Source: Neobacillus cucumis | Lineage (GTDB): Bacteria; Bacillota; Bacilli; Bacillales; Cytobacillaceae | Length of the DNA stretch: 64,000 nt | Assembly (NCBI RefSeq): GCF_016908975.1 | Contig: NZ_JAFBEX010000008.1 | Coordinates: forward strand, 62,001-126,000 | Direction: 5' to 3' | Shown: positions 27,601 to 36,548 of the stretch, one piece after another | Layout of the letters: each line of letters opens with the position of its first letter | Numbering within the stretch: the first letter of the stretch is position 1 | Made by a program: the position numbers and the translations under genes | The notes under the pieces: generated by a model | The model's database searches: none | Told to the model about the DNA's origin: nothing | The model's input: only the letters and a program-made list of their open reading frames with translations

Positions 27601-27696
27601 TTATTCGGCGATTTTTTTATATTTATCAGCGATTTTCTAAATATATCAGCGATTTCAAACAGTATTTCAGCGAAATTTTCATTTTATCGGCGAAAC
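27601..27696. repeat. Five-copy direct repeat upstream of NERD gene 1
   Basis: The same unit as at 26434-26530, with core cytosines at 27606, 27627, 27647, 27668 and 27688 (pitch 21, 20, 21, 20 bp). All copies keep TC(A/G)GCG. The array lies 90 bp before the start codon and 25 bp before the pheT terminator hairpin, in the same orientation as the other array. Confidence 0.9.
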
Positions 27697-27720
27697 GCGA
27701 AACGCCAAATACAATTCCAC

Positions 27721-27758
27721 AAAAAAGCCGGTTCGAATCAATTCGAACCGGCCATTTT
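27721..27758 (-). terminator. Terminator of pheST
   Basis: A 12-bp stem GCCGGTTCGAAT/ATTCGAACCGGC with a 2-nt loop and a minus-strand T-run, 7 bp after the pheT stop. Confidence 0.9.
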
Positions 27759-27764
27759 TAGTTA

Positions 27765-30179
27765 TTAACCTCTAAGCACTGCCCCAGCCTTATCTTTTAA
27801 GGCTTCAAGCACACGCTCATGTACCTTTGTTACCTCTTCGTCCGTCAATGTACGCTCAGGGTCTAAATACTTTAATGAGAAGGCAATCGACTTCTTGCCC
27901 TCTTCCATTTTATCACCCTCATACAAATCGAACACTTCTGTTTCTTTCAATAGCGGCGCACCGGTAGTGACAATAATTTCCTTTAAGGTGCCTGACACCG
28001 TTTCTCTGTTTACCACAAGGGCAATGTCTCTTGTGATGGTTGGGAAGCGTGGGATGCTGTTGTATTGTAATGGTGCAGTTTCTTCTTGAAGAACCGCTTG
28101 TAATGACATTTCGAATACGTAGGTATCTTTTAAATCTAGTTCTTTTTGGACAGTTGGGTGTACTTGACCGACGAAGCCGACACTCACACCATCTAAACGG
28201 ATTTCTGCTGTACGACCTGGGTGCATGCCCTCTACTTGCGCCTGCACATATTCCACTCGCTCTTCAAGGCCAAGCTTTGCAAACATTCCTTCTAAGATGC
28301 CTTTCACAACAAAGAAGTCAACAGCCTTCTTTTCTCCTTGCCATGGATGATTGTGCCATAGGCCGGTAATCGCTCCTGCTAAGTGCTCATTTTCAACTGG
28401 AAGTGCCTCTTCCCCATTTGATAGGAATACAGCACCAGTTTCGTATACAGCTAAGCTGTCATTTTGACGAGCACTATTGTATTTTAAAACTTCTAATAGC
28501 TGCGGCATGATGCTTAAACGAAGCACACTGCGTTCTTCACTCATCGGCATCGCTAAACGAATTGGCTCACGTTTTTCAAGAGCATATTGTGAAGCTTTTT
28601 CTTCGCTAGTTAAAGAATATGTGACAGCCTGATACAATCCTGCACCTTCCAGATACTGTCGAACCACACGGCGTTTCTTTTGATATTCAGACAGTTTACC
28701 TGGAGTAGTTGATCCAACAGGCAAGGTTTTAGGAATATCGTCATAGCCGAAAAGACGAGCAACTTCTTCCATTAAGTCTTCTTCAATTTTAATATCCCCG
28801 CGGCGTGTTGGTGCAGTAACGGTAATTGTATCTTGTTCGATACTTACTGGGAATTGCAAACGATCAAAAATTTCTTTTACATCGTTCATTTGAAGGTCAG
28901 TACCTAGGACACGGTTAATTTTTTCAAGTGTAATTGAGACAACTGCCGGTTCAATAGTTAATGTATCAACCTCTACAGTACCGTCAAGAACTTCTCCGCC
29001 AGCATATTTTGCCATTAAGTAAGCGGCACGTTCGCCAGCCGCACGAACACGGTTTGGATCGACCCCTTTTTCAAAACGAGAGCTCGCTTCACTTCGTAAA
29101 CCATGGTCTTTGGACGCTTTACGAACGGTTTGACCATTAAAATAAGCCGCTTCTAATAAAACAGTCGTAGTATCAGAAGTTACTTCTGAATTCGCACCGC
29201 CCATAACACCTGCTAAGGCAACCGGTTCTGTTCCATTTGTAATAACCAGATGATCAGATGATAAAGTCCGTTCAGCATCATCAAGGGTTACAAATTTTTC
29301 ACCATCTACCGCACGGCGAACGAGGATTTCTTTTGAACCTAAACGGTCATAATCAAAAGCATGCAGCGGTTGACCGTATTCTAATAAAATATAGTTCGTA
29401 ATATCAACGACATTATTATGCGGACGAATGCCTGCTGTCATTAAGCGGGTTTGCATCCAAAGCGGCGATGGACCAATTTTTACATTCTTAATAATTTTAG
29501 CCGCATAAAGTGGATTGTCTTCTTTTGCTTCCACCGTAATCTTTACATAATCGGCTGCCTTTTCTTGAACTGGTTCTAGTGACGTTTCTGGAAGTTTAAC
29601 CTCTCTTCCCAAAATCGCCGCCACTTCGTAGGCAACACCGAGCATGCTTAAGCAATCAGCACGGTTAGGGGTTAAACTAAGCTCTAACACTTGATCATCA
29701 CGATTAAGCTGCTCTAACGCATCAACGCCAACTTCTGTGTCAGCCGGAAAAACAAAGATACCCTCTGAATATTCTTTTGGAACGATTTTTCCTTCCATCC
29801 CAAGCTCTGTAAGAGAACAAATCATCCCATTTGACTCTTCACCGCGAAGTTTTGCCTTTTTAATTTTAAAATTACCTGGCAGTACGGCACCCACTGTAGC
29901 AACGGCAACCTTTTGGCCTTGTGCCACATTTGGTGCGCCACAAATAATTTGGACCGGTTGTTCTGCACCGATATTAACCAGACATTTGCTTAATTTATCG
30001 GCATTTGGATGCTGTTCCCGTTCAAGGACATGACCGACAACTACCCCTTTAATGCCTTCGTTAAGGACTTCTACTCCTTCTACTTCGATACCGCTTTTTG
30101 TGATTTTTTCAGCTAATTCAGCTGCTGTTACACCGTTTAAATCAATATAATCCTGCAGCCATTTATATGATACGAACAT
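27765..30179 (-). CDS. pheT: Phenylalanyl-tRNA synthetase beta subunit
   Basis: The 804-residue editing and tRNA-binding subunit of the alpha2-beta2 enzyme. An N-terminal EMAP-like tRNA-binding fold (about 40-150, [14 protein letters not shown]) is followed by the B3/B4 editing domain, B5 domain and the C-terminal anticodon-binding FDX-ACB domain ([14 protein letters not shown]). The sequence GGTGCCTGACACC at 27987-27999 lies inside the coding region and encodes part of VSGTL. It follows pheS across a dispersed repeat, with AGGAGGT before the ATG. Confidence 0.97.
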   Translation of the reverse strand: MFVSYKWLQDYIDLNGVTAAELAEKITKSGIEVEGVEVLNEGIKGVVVGHVLEREQHPNADKLSKCLVNIGAEQPVQIICGAPNVAQGQKVAVATVGAVLPGNFKIKKAKLRGEESNGMICSLTELGMEGKIVPKEYSEGIFVFPADTEVGVDALEQLNRDDQVLELSLTPNRADCLSMLGVAYEVAAILGREVKLPETSLEPVQEKAADYVKITVEAKEDNPLYAAKIIKNVKIGPSPLWMQTRLMTAGIRPHNNVVDITNYILLEYGQPLHAFDYDRLGSKEILVRRAVDGEKFVTLDDAERTLSSDHLVITNGTEPVALAGVMGGANSEVTSDTTTVLLEAAYFNGQTVRKASKDHGLRSEASSRFEKGVDPNRVRAAGERAAYLMAKYAGGEVLDGTVEVDTLTIEPAVVSITLEKINRVLGTDLQMNDVKEIFDRLQFPVSIEQDTITVTAPTRRGDIKIEEDLMEEVARLFGYDDIPKTLPVGSTTPGKLSEYQKKRRVVRQYLEGAGLYQAVTYSLTSEEKASQYALEKREPIRLAMPMSEERSVLRLSIMPQLLEVLKYNSARQNDSLAVYETGAVFLSNGEEALPVENEHLAGAITGLWHNHPWQGEKKAVDFFVVKGILEGMFAKLGLEERVEYVQAQVEGMHPGRTAEIRLDGVSVGFVGQVHPTVQKELDLKDTYVFEMSLQAVLQEETAPLQYNSIPRFPTITRDIALVVNRETVSGTLKEIIVTTGAPLLKETEVFDLYEGDKMEEGKKSIAFSLKYLDPERTLTDEEVTKVHERVLEALKDKAGAVLRG

Positions 30180-30199
30180 GTCGCCAACCTCCTATTATT

Positions 30200-30317
30200 C
30201 AGCTTCAGCGCCTAGTGGGCTCTTTGGTCTAAGCCAATCCGTCATGAAGGTTAAAAAACAACCTTCCTGCCGGCTCGTCTTATGCTTGTCGCCCCTGATC
30301 AAGGCGCTTCAGCATTT
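30200..30317. repeat. Dispersed hairpin repeat between pheS and pheT
   Basis: Termini CAGCTTCAGCGCC and AAGGCGCTTCAGC flank the core hairpin GAAGGTT/AACCTTC. It fills almost the whole pheS-pheT gap and is therefore transcribed within the operon. Confidence 0.8.
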
Positions 30318-30321
30318 AGTT

Positions 30322-31359
30322 TTACTCGTGTTTTGAGAACTGTTTTAAGAATCGTACATCGTTTGTATAGAAATGGCGGATATCATCGACACCGTATTTC
30401 AACATCGCAATCCGTTCAGGGCCCATTCCAAAGGCAAATCCTGTGTATTTCTTTGAATCATAGCCAGCCATCTCAAGCACGTTTGGATGGACCATACCGG
30501 CTCCGAGGATTTCAATCCAGCCTGTTTGTTTACAAACATTACAGCCGTTTCCGCTGCAAATTTTACAAGAAATGTCCATTTCAACAGAAGGCTCTGTGAA
30601 TGGGAAGAAACTTGGTCGAAGACGAATTTCACGATCTTTCCCAAACATCTTCTTCGCAAAAACTTCTAATGTCCCCTTAAGGTCACTCATACGAATATTC
30701 TCGCCGACCACTAAACCTTCAATTTGCATGAATTGATGAGAGTGTGTCGCATCATCATTATCGCGGCGGTAAACCTTACCAGGGCAGATGATTTTAATTG
30801 GTCCTTTGCCCTCATGCTTTTCCATCGTCCGAGCTTGTACTGGTGATGTATGGGTACGAAGGAGAATCTCTTCTGTAATGTAGAAGGAGTCCTGCATATC
30901 GCGTGCCGGGTGGCCTTTTGGTAAATTCAAAGCCTCGAAATTATAATAATCCTGCTCGACCTCAGGACCTTCAGCTACTTGATAGCCCATGCCGATAAAT
31001 AGGTCTTCAATTTCCTCAATAATTCTTGTCAACGGATGATGGTTTCCAACCCTGACTGGACTGCCTGGAAGTGTCACATCAATGCTTTCAGATGCTAATT
31101 TTTCTAAAACAGCCGCTTCTTCTAACCCTTTTTGTTTCACTTCAATTTTAGCAGCGATGGTTTCGCGCACTTCATTGACAAGTGCCCCCATGACTGGACG
31201 CTCCTCAGCTGAAAGCTTCCCCATTCCTCGCAATACTTCGGTAATCGGTCCCTTTTTACCTAGGTAAGCAACGCGGATGTCATTTAATTCTTTTAAGTCT
31301 GCAGACTGCTCAACTTTTTGAAGAGCCTCTTCCTGCAATTCTTTTAATCGTTCTTGCAT
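30322..31359 (-). CDS. pheS: Phenylalanyl-tRNA synthetase alpha subunit
   Basis: The catalytic subunit that charges tRNA-Phe. The 345-residue protein has an N-terminal coiled coil, the class II motif 2 region ([15 protein letters not shown]) and motif 3 ([14 protein letters not shown]). A cysteine cluster [17 protein letters not shown] lies near 270. The ATG start follows AAGGAGGA. Expression is controlled by a T-box leader with a TTC specifier. Confidence 0.97.
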   Translation of the reverse strand: MQERLKELQEEALQKVEQSADLKELNDIRVAYLGKKGPITEVLRGMGKLSAEERPVMGALVNEVRETIAAKIEVKQKGLEEAAVLEKLASESIDVTLPGSPVRVGNHHPLTRIIEEIEDLFIGMGYQVAEGPEVEQDYYNFEALNLPKGHPARDMQDSFYITEEILLRTHTSPVQARTMEKHEGKGPIKIICPGKVYRRDNDDATHSHQFMQIEGLVVGENIRMSDLKGTLEVFAKKMFGKDREIRLRPSFFPFTEPSVEMDISCKICSGNGCNVCKQTGWIEILGAGMVHPNVLEMAGYDSKKYTGFAFGMGPERIAMLKYGVDDIRHFYTNDVRFLKQFSKHE

Positions 31360-31406
31360 ATCATCTATTCCTCCTTAATGGTATTTGGTCACTTTAGGTA
31401 GTAATT

Positions 31407-31740
31407 AAAAAAACAAAAAAACCCCATCCCTGGAAAGGGACGAGGTTTATCATTCGCGGTACCACCCTTGTTAACACGTTATGTAAAAACATTTGTGTTC
31501 ACTTCATTCAAATAACGGCTTTTTATGCCGAAACACCTTTACACAGAAAAGCGGAAGCGCTGTAGCTGGACAGTAATCTATTCTCAAGCTATTGCCTTTT
31601 ATTGTGGTCCCGGTGCCAACTCAGGAGGTGAACTTCTCAAGCTACGAACCATAAAAGTGCTTGCAGTCACGGCACTTTCTCCCTAAATGGTCGATCACAA
31701 GATACTTTTCTCCGTCATCGTTTTTAACTTTTTTCAATTG
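31407..31740 (-). ncRNA. Phenylalanine T-box riboswitch of pheST
   Basis: The T-box bulge sequence GGGTGGTACCGCG lies at 31467-31455 on the minus strand. The terminator AAACCTCGTCCCT/AGGGATGGGGTTT with T-run is at 31407-31448. Stem I contains GAAG-TTC-ACC, giving the phenylalanine specifier TTC at 31632-31630. Uncharged tRNA-Phe should stabilise the antiterminator. A truncated dispersed repeat interrupts the linker at 31546-31575. Confidence 0.93.
31546..31575. repeat. Truncated dispersed repeat inside the pheS T-box leader
   Basis: GAAAAGCGGAAGCGC is joined directly to GCTGTAGCTGGACA, that is, the two termini of the dispersed family with no interior. It lies between stem I and the antiterminator domain. 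Confidence 0.7.
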
Positions 31741-31746
31741 TTCACT

Positions 31747-31776
31747 ATTATATAACGTTTTTTAACAAATGGTCAA
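31747..31776 (-). promoter_or_regulatory. Sigma-A promoter of the pheST leader
   Basis: TTGACC at 31776-31771 and TATAAT at 31752-31747 are 18 bp apart, just upstream of T-box stem I. Confidence 0.75.
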
Positions 31777-31787
31777 ACGTATTCGAC

Positions 31788-32549
31788 CTATTTTTTTAAA
31801 AAATAGAGAAGAATTCCGGTTGCCACAGCTACATTTAATGATTCACTTTTTCCGTAGATTGGAATATACAGGTTCTGATCTGTGCTGGATAAGATATCCT
31901 TTGCTACACCGTTACCTTCGTTGCCAACGATAAGACCAAATGAATCTCCACTAGAAATATCCGTATATTCGGATGCACTTTCAAGCGCTGTCCCATAAAC
32001 CGGGATATTTTTTTCTTGGAGCTTTTCGATCCATTCATGGAGATCGCCTCGAATGATAGGCAGGTGAAAATGGCTTCCCTGTGCCGCACGTAATACCTTC
32101 GAGTTGTAAATATCGACACTTCCACGTCCAACAATAACGGCGTCAATTCCGGCTGCATCCGCTGTGCGAATCATCGTTCCAAGATTCCCTGGATCCTGTA
32201 CAGCATCAATGAATAAGAAGGTCTTTCCCTTCTCAGCCAACGCTTCTGCCATCTTGCTTGGTACCCGGCAAATAGCGTAAATTCCTTGAGGAGCTTCGGT
32301 TTCGGTTAACATTTTAGATATTTCCTCTGTAACGAGAGTGACTGGTGTAGAACTTACATCCCAACGCGGCGGCAGACCTACCTGATCCGAAACGATAATT
32401 TCTAAGATCTGCTCCCCTTGCTTCAGTGCTTCCTCTACTAAATGAAAACCCTCTATGATAAACGACTCGGTTTTATCCCGCTCTTTTTTGGTTAAAAGTT
32501 TTCTCCATTGCTTTACCTTAGGATTATTGACAGATTCTATATGTTTCAA
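31788..32549 (-). CDS. ysgA: TrmH/SpoU-family RNA 2'-O-methyltransferase
   Basis: A 253-residue SPOUT methyltransferase with an N-terminal substrate-binding domain and the C-terminal knot. Motifs seen are DAVQDPGNLGTMIRTADAAG, IVGNEGNGV and SLNVAVATGILLY. It probably 2'-O-methylates rRNA or tRNA using S-adenosylmethionine; the exact target is unknown. The start is TTG at 32549 after AAAGGAGA. It lies upstream of pheS but has the T-box promoter between. Confidence 0.93.
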   Translation of the reverse strand: MKHIESVNNPKVKQWRKLLTKKERDKTESFIIEGFHLVEEALKQGEQILEIIVSDQVGLPPRWDVSSTPVTLVTEEISKMLTETEAPQGIYAICRVPSKMAEALAEKGKTFLFIDAVQDPGNLGTMIRTADAAGIDAVIVGRGSVDIYNSKVLRAAQGSHFHLPIIRGDLHEWIEKLQEKNIPVYGTALESASEYTDISSGDSFGLIVGNEGNGVAKDILSSTDQNLYIPIYGKSESLNVAVATGILLYFLKK

Positions 32550-32671
32550 AACAAATCTCCTTTAAATTATCTCTTATGATTTTCTCATTATATCCTAAAT
32601 ACATTACATAATAAAACCAATAACTAGAAAACATAATATTGAATGAAGGTTAACAAAAGGAGGATGCAAAC

Positions 32672-32878
32672 ATGAACTTAAACCTAAGAAACGCTATTCT
32701 TCACAATGTTTCTGGAAATACGCAAGATCAATTAGAGGATACCATTGTTGACGCGATTCAAAACGGTGAGGAAAAAATGCTTCCTGGTCTTGGGGTATTA
32801 TTCGAAGTCATTTGGAATAATTCAACCGAAGATGAGAAGAAAGAAATGCTTGCTAACCTTGAAAAAGGTGTAAAGTAA
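32672..32878 (+). CDS. sspI: Small acid-soluble spore protein I
   Basis: A 68-residue minor SASP made in the forespore, close in length to the 71 residues of B. subtilis SspI. The segments [14 protein letters not shown] and [15 protein letters not shown] are characteristic. An AAAGGAGG site precedes the ATG. A CATAATA at 32632-32638 resembles a sigma-G -10 box, but the -35 is poor. Monocistronic with a terminator. Confidence 0.95.
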   Translation: MNLNLRNAILHNVSGNTQDQLEDTIVDAIQNGEEKMLPGLGVLFEVIWNNSTEDEKKEMLANLEKGVK

Positions 32879-32883
32879 TGTCC

Positions 32884-32908
32884 AAGCTGCCAATAGGCGG
32901 CTTTTTTT
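32884..32908 (+). terminator. Terminator of sspI
   Basis: AAGCTGCC pairs with GGCGGCTT over a 4-nt loop, followed by a T-run. Confidence 0.85.
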
Positions 32909-32913
32909 ATTCT

Positions 32914-32944
32914 AAAAAATCCCTCGGCAAAAACGAACCGAGGG
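32914..32944 (-). terminator. Terminator of the M42 peptidase gene
   Basis: CCCTCGG/CCGAGGG stem with minus-strand T-run, 11 bp after the stop codon at 32955. Confidence 0.85.
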
Positions 32945-32954
32945 ACTGCCAATT

Positions 32955-34040
32955 TTATTCATACGTAATTTTATCCACCGCTTCACGGTCCAAACGCTTT
33001 ATCACTTCTACGATCAATTTAACAGCATTTTCATAATCATCCCGATGAAGCATCGCTGCATGTGAATGGATATAACGAGTCGCAATCGTGATCGCAAGAG
33101 CAGGTACTCCATTATGTGTTAAATGGATGGAGCCCGCATCTGTGCCACCGCCAGGAATGGATTCAAACTGATATGGGATATTTAGCTCGTCGGCTGTATC
33201 CGTAACAAAGTCGCGTAAGCCCTTATGTGCAACCATTGAGGCATCATAAACAACTACTTGCGGACCCTTGCCCATTTTGCTCATAGCCTCTTTTTCCGTG
33301 ATTCCTGGGGTATCACCAGCAATACCTACATCGACCGCGAAACCGATATCCGGTTGAATTTTATAAGTGGCAGTTTTAGCACCGCGTAATCCTACCTCTT
33401 CTTGAACGGCACCCACACCATACACAACATTGGGATGATCAACATCTTTTAATTGACGCAACACATCAATCGCAATGGCACAGCCAATTCGATTATCCCA
33501 TGCTTTTGCCAATAACATTTTTTCATTATTCATAACCGTAAATTCAAAGTATGGCACGACCATATCTCCTGGACGGACGCCCCACTCTGATGCTTCTTCC
33601 CGGCTTGATGCACCAATATCAATAAACATGTCCTTGATGTCAATTGGCTTCTTGCGCGCTTCTGCAGATAAAACATGCGGCGGTTTAGACCCGATAATCC
33701 CTGTTACTTCTCCTTTTCGCGTTACAATCGTTACGCGCTGGGCGAGCATGACCTGGCCCCACCAGCCGCCAACTGTTTGAAAACGAAGAAAACCTTTATC
33801 GTCGATTCGCGTGACCATAAAGCCAACTTCATCCAAGTGACCGGCTACCATAATCTTTGGTCCGCCCTCTTTGCCCACTTTTTTGGCAATTAAACTGCCA
33901 AGTCCATCGGAAGAGATTTCATCGGCAAATGGAGTTATGTATTTTTTCATTACTTCACGGACTTCACGCTCATTGCCAGGAATTCCTTTAGCATCTGTTA
34001 AGTCCTTTAACATTGTTAATGTTTCGTCTAGTTTAGCCAT
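32955..34040 (-). CDS. ysdC: M42 family metallo-aminopeptidase (glutamyl aminopeptidase/endoglucanase type)
   Basis: A 361-residue cytoplasmic dinuclear metallopeptidase. Metal ligands are seen in [30 protein letters not shown] and [10 protein letters not shown], and a final histidine lies in [15 protein letters not shown]. Such TET-like aminopeptidases trim short peptides. B. subtilis YsdC lies at the same place. The ATG start follows a GGGGGGTTG site. It lies 71 bp after the dUTPase gene on the same strand. Confidence 0.92.
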   Translation of the reverse strand: MAKLDETLTMLKDLTDAKGIPGNEREVREVMKKYITPFADEISSDGLGSLIAKKVGKEGGPKIMVAGHLDEVGFMVTRIDDKGFLRFQTVGGWWGQVMLAQRVTIVTRKGEVTGIIGSKPPHVLSAEARKKPIDIKDMFIDIGASSREEASEWGVRPGDMVVPYFEFTVMNNEKMLLAKAWDNRIGCAIAIDVLRQLKDVDHPNVVYGVGAVQEEVGLRGAKTATYKIQPDIGFAVDVGIAGDTPGITEKEAMSKMGKGPQVVVYDASMVAHKGLRDFVTDTADELNIPYQFESIPGGGTDAGSIHLTHNGVPALAITIATRYIHSHAAMLHRDDYENAVKLIVEVIKRLDREAVDKITYE

Positions 34041-34111
34041 ATTTCAACCCCCTAATTGGTATGTATTACCTTTATTATACAAAACGAAGGAATCATGCAA
34101 CAAATTTTAAA

Positions 34112-34603
34112 CTAGTAGTTATTTTGCTGTCTTTGATAATTTACTTCGTTTTTTGCAAAATATGCCTTTTCTATATCTTCGTTTGTAAAACCTAATAAAG
34201 AGGATAATTTCAAATATGATTCAAATAATTTTACATAATCAGCAAAAGCTTTGTTTTTACGAAATTGACTAATGGATTCATAGGTATGGAGAAATTGCTC
34301 TGTGACATTCCCCATCGGTTCCGCCACATTTAACCCATATGTTTCTTGGTCAAAGCCACATTCTATCCCTAGTGACAAGATAAAATGGATTCCATCGACA
34401 AATTCTTCTAATACGACTTCTTTTGAGGAAGAGGGTTTCACACTCCAAAACTTGAAACAGCGTGTTTCATTTGCTAATTCACCGATTTCGACTAGTAATG
34501 CCAGCACCTTCCTGTCAAACAAATCCTCATTTTGAAGCATATGTTTTTCTTCAATATGTTGATCCAATGCTTTTTGCATTTGAAACAGTTTGGATAGTTC
34601 CAT
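34112..34603 (-). CDS. Dimeric dUTPase (dUTPase-2/MazG-like)
   Basis: Hydrolyses dUTP to dUMP to keep uracil out of DNA. The all-alpha family is recognised by EIGELANETRCFKFWS and the downstream metal-binding EEFVDGIHFILSLGIE. I start at ATG 34603 (MELSKLF) after AAGGAGTG, giving 163 residues. The longer GTG start overlaps that site. The gene lies between the M42 peptidase and ysdA. Confidence 0.87.
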   Translation of the reverse strand: MELSKLFQMQKALDQHIEEKHMLQNEDLFDRKVLALLVEIGELANETRCFKFWSVKPSSSKEVVLEEFVDGIHFILSLGIECGFDQETYGLNVAEPMGNVTEQFLHTYESISQFRKNKAFADYVKLFESYLKLSSLLGFTNEDIEKAYFAKNEVNYQRQQNNY

Positions 34604-34615
34604 TTCCAGCACTCC

Positions 34616-34879
34616 TTAAATAAAAATGATTTTAAAAAAAATGATGAACTCGATAATGGCAAGAATCGGAAAGCCGAGCCTAAAGGATGTGTGCTTGGTT
34701 TTATGACGGAAAGCTTGCATGCCCGCGGTAGTCCCAATGGCCCCGCCTAAAATTGCTACCATCCAAAGTGTCTTCTCACTTATTCTATATTGATGCCTTT
34801 TGGCACGTTTTTTATCCTCACCCATAATCACAAGCCCGACTAGGTTCATTACAATAACAATAATAAAGAATATGGTCAT
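34616..34879 (-). CDS. ysdA: DUF1294 membrane protein YsdA
   Basis: An 87-residue inner membrane protein with hydrophobic segments at both ends and one in the middle. The conserved DKKRAKRHQYRISEKTLW and KTKHTSFRLGFP sequences define DUF1294. It starts at the ATG at 34879 (MTIFFII). The function is unknown. In B. subtilis it also sits beside rplT. Here the rplT terminator overlaps its upstream region. Confidence 0.88.
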   Translation of the reverse strand: MTIFFIIVIVMNLVGLVIMGEDKKRAKRHQYRISEKTLWMVAILGGAIGTTAGMQAFRHKTKHTSFRLGFPILAIIEFIIFFKIIFI

Positions 34880-34900
34880 GTGAGTATATCCCCTTTTATA

Positions 34901-34929
34901 GAAAAAGCCATCCTCACGAAGAGAATGGC
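34901..34929 (-). terminator. Terminator of infC-rpmI-rplT
   Basis: GCCATTCTC/GAGGATGGC-type stem with a short loop and TTTTTC tail on the minus strand, 10 bp after rplT. Confidence 0.85.
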
Positions 34930-34938
34930 ATTTATTCA

Positions 34939-35298
34939 TTACTTGTTGTATTGTTGTTTAGCAACGTTTGCTAATTCAGCAAATGCGCTTGCATCGCTGA
35001 TTGCAAGTTCAGAAAGCATTTTGCGGTTTACTTCGATACCAGCAAGCTTTAAGCCGTGCATTAAACGGCTGTAAGAAAGACCGTTGATACGAGCTGCTGC
35101 GTTGATACGAGTAATCCAAAGTTTGCGGAAATCACGCTTAACCTGACGACGGTCACGGAAAGCATATTGTAATGATTTCATAACCTGTTGGTTAGCAACT
35201 TTATATAATGTATGTTTTGAACCGTAATAACCTTTTGCTAATTTAAGAACTCTTTTACGACGTTTGCGAGTAACAGTACCGCCTTTTACACGTGGCAT
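34939..35298 (-). CDS. rplT: Ribosomal protein L20
   Basis: A 119-residue 50S assembly protein, very basic ([20 protein letters not shown]). It binds 23S rRNA early in assembly and, in Bacillus, also binds the leader of its own operon to cause termination. Last gene of infC-rpmI-rplT. Confidence 0.98.
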   Translation of the reverse strand: MPRVKGGTVTRKRRKRVLKLAKGYYGSKHTLYKVANQQVMKSLQYAFRDRRQVKRDFRKLWITRINAAARINGLSYSRLMHGLKLAGIEVNRKMLSELAISDASAFAELANVAKQQYNK

Positions 35299-35331
35299 GT
35301 AATTTCCCTCCTATAAATCAATCACTTTATA

Positions 35332-35532
35332 TTATTTTACGTAAGTTAACATTTGACGAATGCGTTTGAAATCGCCTTTTGAAACAAGACTTGATTTGCG
35401 AAGCTTACGCTTAGCTTTAGTTGATTTGTTAGCGAATAAATGGCTTGTATAAGCATGGTCACGCTTAAGTTGACCAGAACCAGTTTTCTTGAAACGCTTT
35501 GCAGCGCCGCGGTGAGTTTTCATTTTTGGCAT
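35332..35532 (-). CDS. rpmI: Ribosomal protein L35
   Basis: A 66-residue basic 50S protein ([20 protein letters not shown]). It lies between infC and rplT with short gaps and a GGGAGGA site. Confidence 0.98.
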   Translation of the reverse strand: MPKMKTHRGAAKRFKKTGSGQLKRDHAYTSHLFANKSTKAKRKLRKSSLVSKGDFKRIRQMLTYVK

Positions 35533-35551
35533 TGTAATAGTCCTCCCTATA

Positions 35552-36070
35552 TTACTTATCGTTTTTAGGTGCTAAAACCAGGAACATGCTTCGTCCATCC
35601 ATTTTAGGATGTGATTCAATCGTAGCAACTTCCTTGCACGCTTCTGAAAAACGGTCTAACACACGTTGACCGATTTCTTTATGGGTAATCGCCCGGCCCT
35701 TGAAACGGATTGACGCTTTTACCTTGTCGCCCTTTTCCAAAAACTTAATGGCATTACGAAGCTTTGTATTAAAGTCATGTTCATCAATCGTTGGGCTTAG
35801 ACGAACTTCTTTAGTAGTAATAATCTTTTGATTCTTACGAGCTTCTTTTTCTTTCTTTTGATTCTCGAATTTGAATTTGCCATAGTCCATAATTCGGGCT
35901 ACCGGAGGCTTTGCATTTGGTGCTACAAGAACCAAATCAAGATTTACTCGTCCGGCAATTTCCAATGCATCGAATTTAGATTTAATCCCTAACTGTTCGC
36001 CATTCTGGTCAATTAAACGAACTTCTCTTGCACGGATACCCTCATTTAACAACATGTCTTTGCTAATAAT
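35552..36070 (-). CDS. infC: Translation initiation factor IF-3
   Basis: Binds the 30S subunit and proofreads start codon and initiator tRNA selection. The 172-residue form starts at ATT 36070 (ATT ATT AGC, read as MISKD), 4 nt after GGAGGTG. This gives the same N terminus and length as B. subtilis IF-3; the frame further upstream has no ribosome-binding site. The core [20 protein letters not shown] and [14 protein letters not shown] is intact. The rare start codon is the basis of IF-3 self-control in other bacteria. The operon also has an L20 leader. Confidence 0.95.
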   Translation of the reverse strand: MISKDMLLNEGIRAREVRLIDQNGEQLGIKSKFDALEIAGRVNLDLVLVAPNAKPPVARIMDYGKFKFENQKKEKEARKNQKIITTKEVRLSPTIDEHDFNTKLRNAIKFLEKGDKVKASIRFKGRAITHKEIGQRVLDRFSEACKEVATIESHPKMDGRSMFLVLAPKNDK

Positions 36071-36203
36071 TAGCCACCTCCAAGGTTTTATCAAGAATAC
36101 AACATCTGGGTATAAGAATAAGATCACCTTATTGTTTGACACCCTAGTTGGTTTCCACAGGTATGAAATACTTTTTCAAGTGCTATTTCTTAAGTACACA
36201 AAC

Positions 36204-36357
36204 AAAAAAGTGCGGATGAATACACCCACACTTTACGAAACATAAGTAAATAAACAAAAAGTTCACGTAAAACCTGCCAACTGCTTAAAGACGCGTCAAA
36301 TCAGGTGAGAAGCGGGTGCTTCTTCTTTTCCCAAAAATAAGTATTCAATTTTTCACC
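36204..36357 (-). ncRNA. L20 leader of infC-rpmI-rplT
   Basis: The infC upstream region contains a structured leader ending in the terminator AAAGTGTGGGTG/CATCCGCACTTTTTT at 36204-36234. Terminator sequence and position match the Bacillus L20 leader, where L20 binds the RNA and promotes termination. The upstream half (about 36270-36357) is consistent in length, though I did not fold it. Confidence 0.85.
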
Positions 36358-36363
36358 TTAGTA

Positions 36364-36392
36364 ACTATAACATAGCAAAGATAACTTGTCAA
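36364..36392 (-). promoter_or_regulatory. Sigma-A promoter of infC operon
   Basis: TTGACA at 36392-36387 and TATAGT at 36369-36364 with a 17-bp spacer, about 300 bp before infC. Confidence 0.85.
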
Positions 36393-36491
36393 ACGAACTA
36401 TTTTCTTTGACAACGAAAATTATTGTAGCAAGAAACGATAAATTATTCAATAGTTTTTTTCTAAAAAGCCTCTAAGTCTATTTAAAATCCT

Positions 36492-36522
36492 AAAAAAGCG
36501 CCGGGAAATGGTCTTCCCGGCG
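36492..36522 (-). terminator. Terminator of the subtilase gene
   Basis: CGCCGGGAA/TTCCCGGCG stem with a 6-nt loop and a minus-strand T-run. Confidence 0.88.
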
Positions 36523-36548
36523 GTTTCATACGTTAAAAATTATTAGTG

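Noticed and set aside
26434..27696. CRISPR-like reading of the short arrays around the NERD gene
   Set aside because: The pitch is only 20-21 bp; conserved cores of 6-13 bp leave no room for spacers.
30282..30599. 105-codon plus-strand frame
   Set aside because: Antisense of pheS plus repeat; no start signals.
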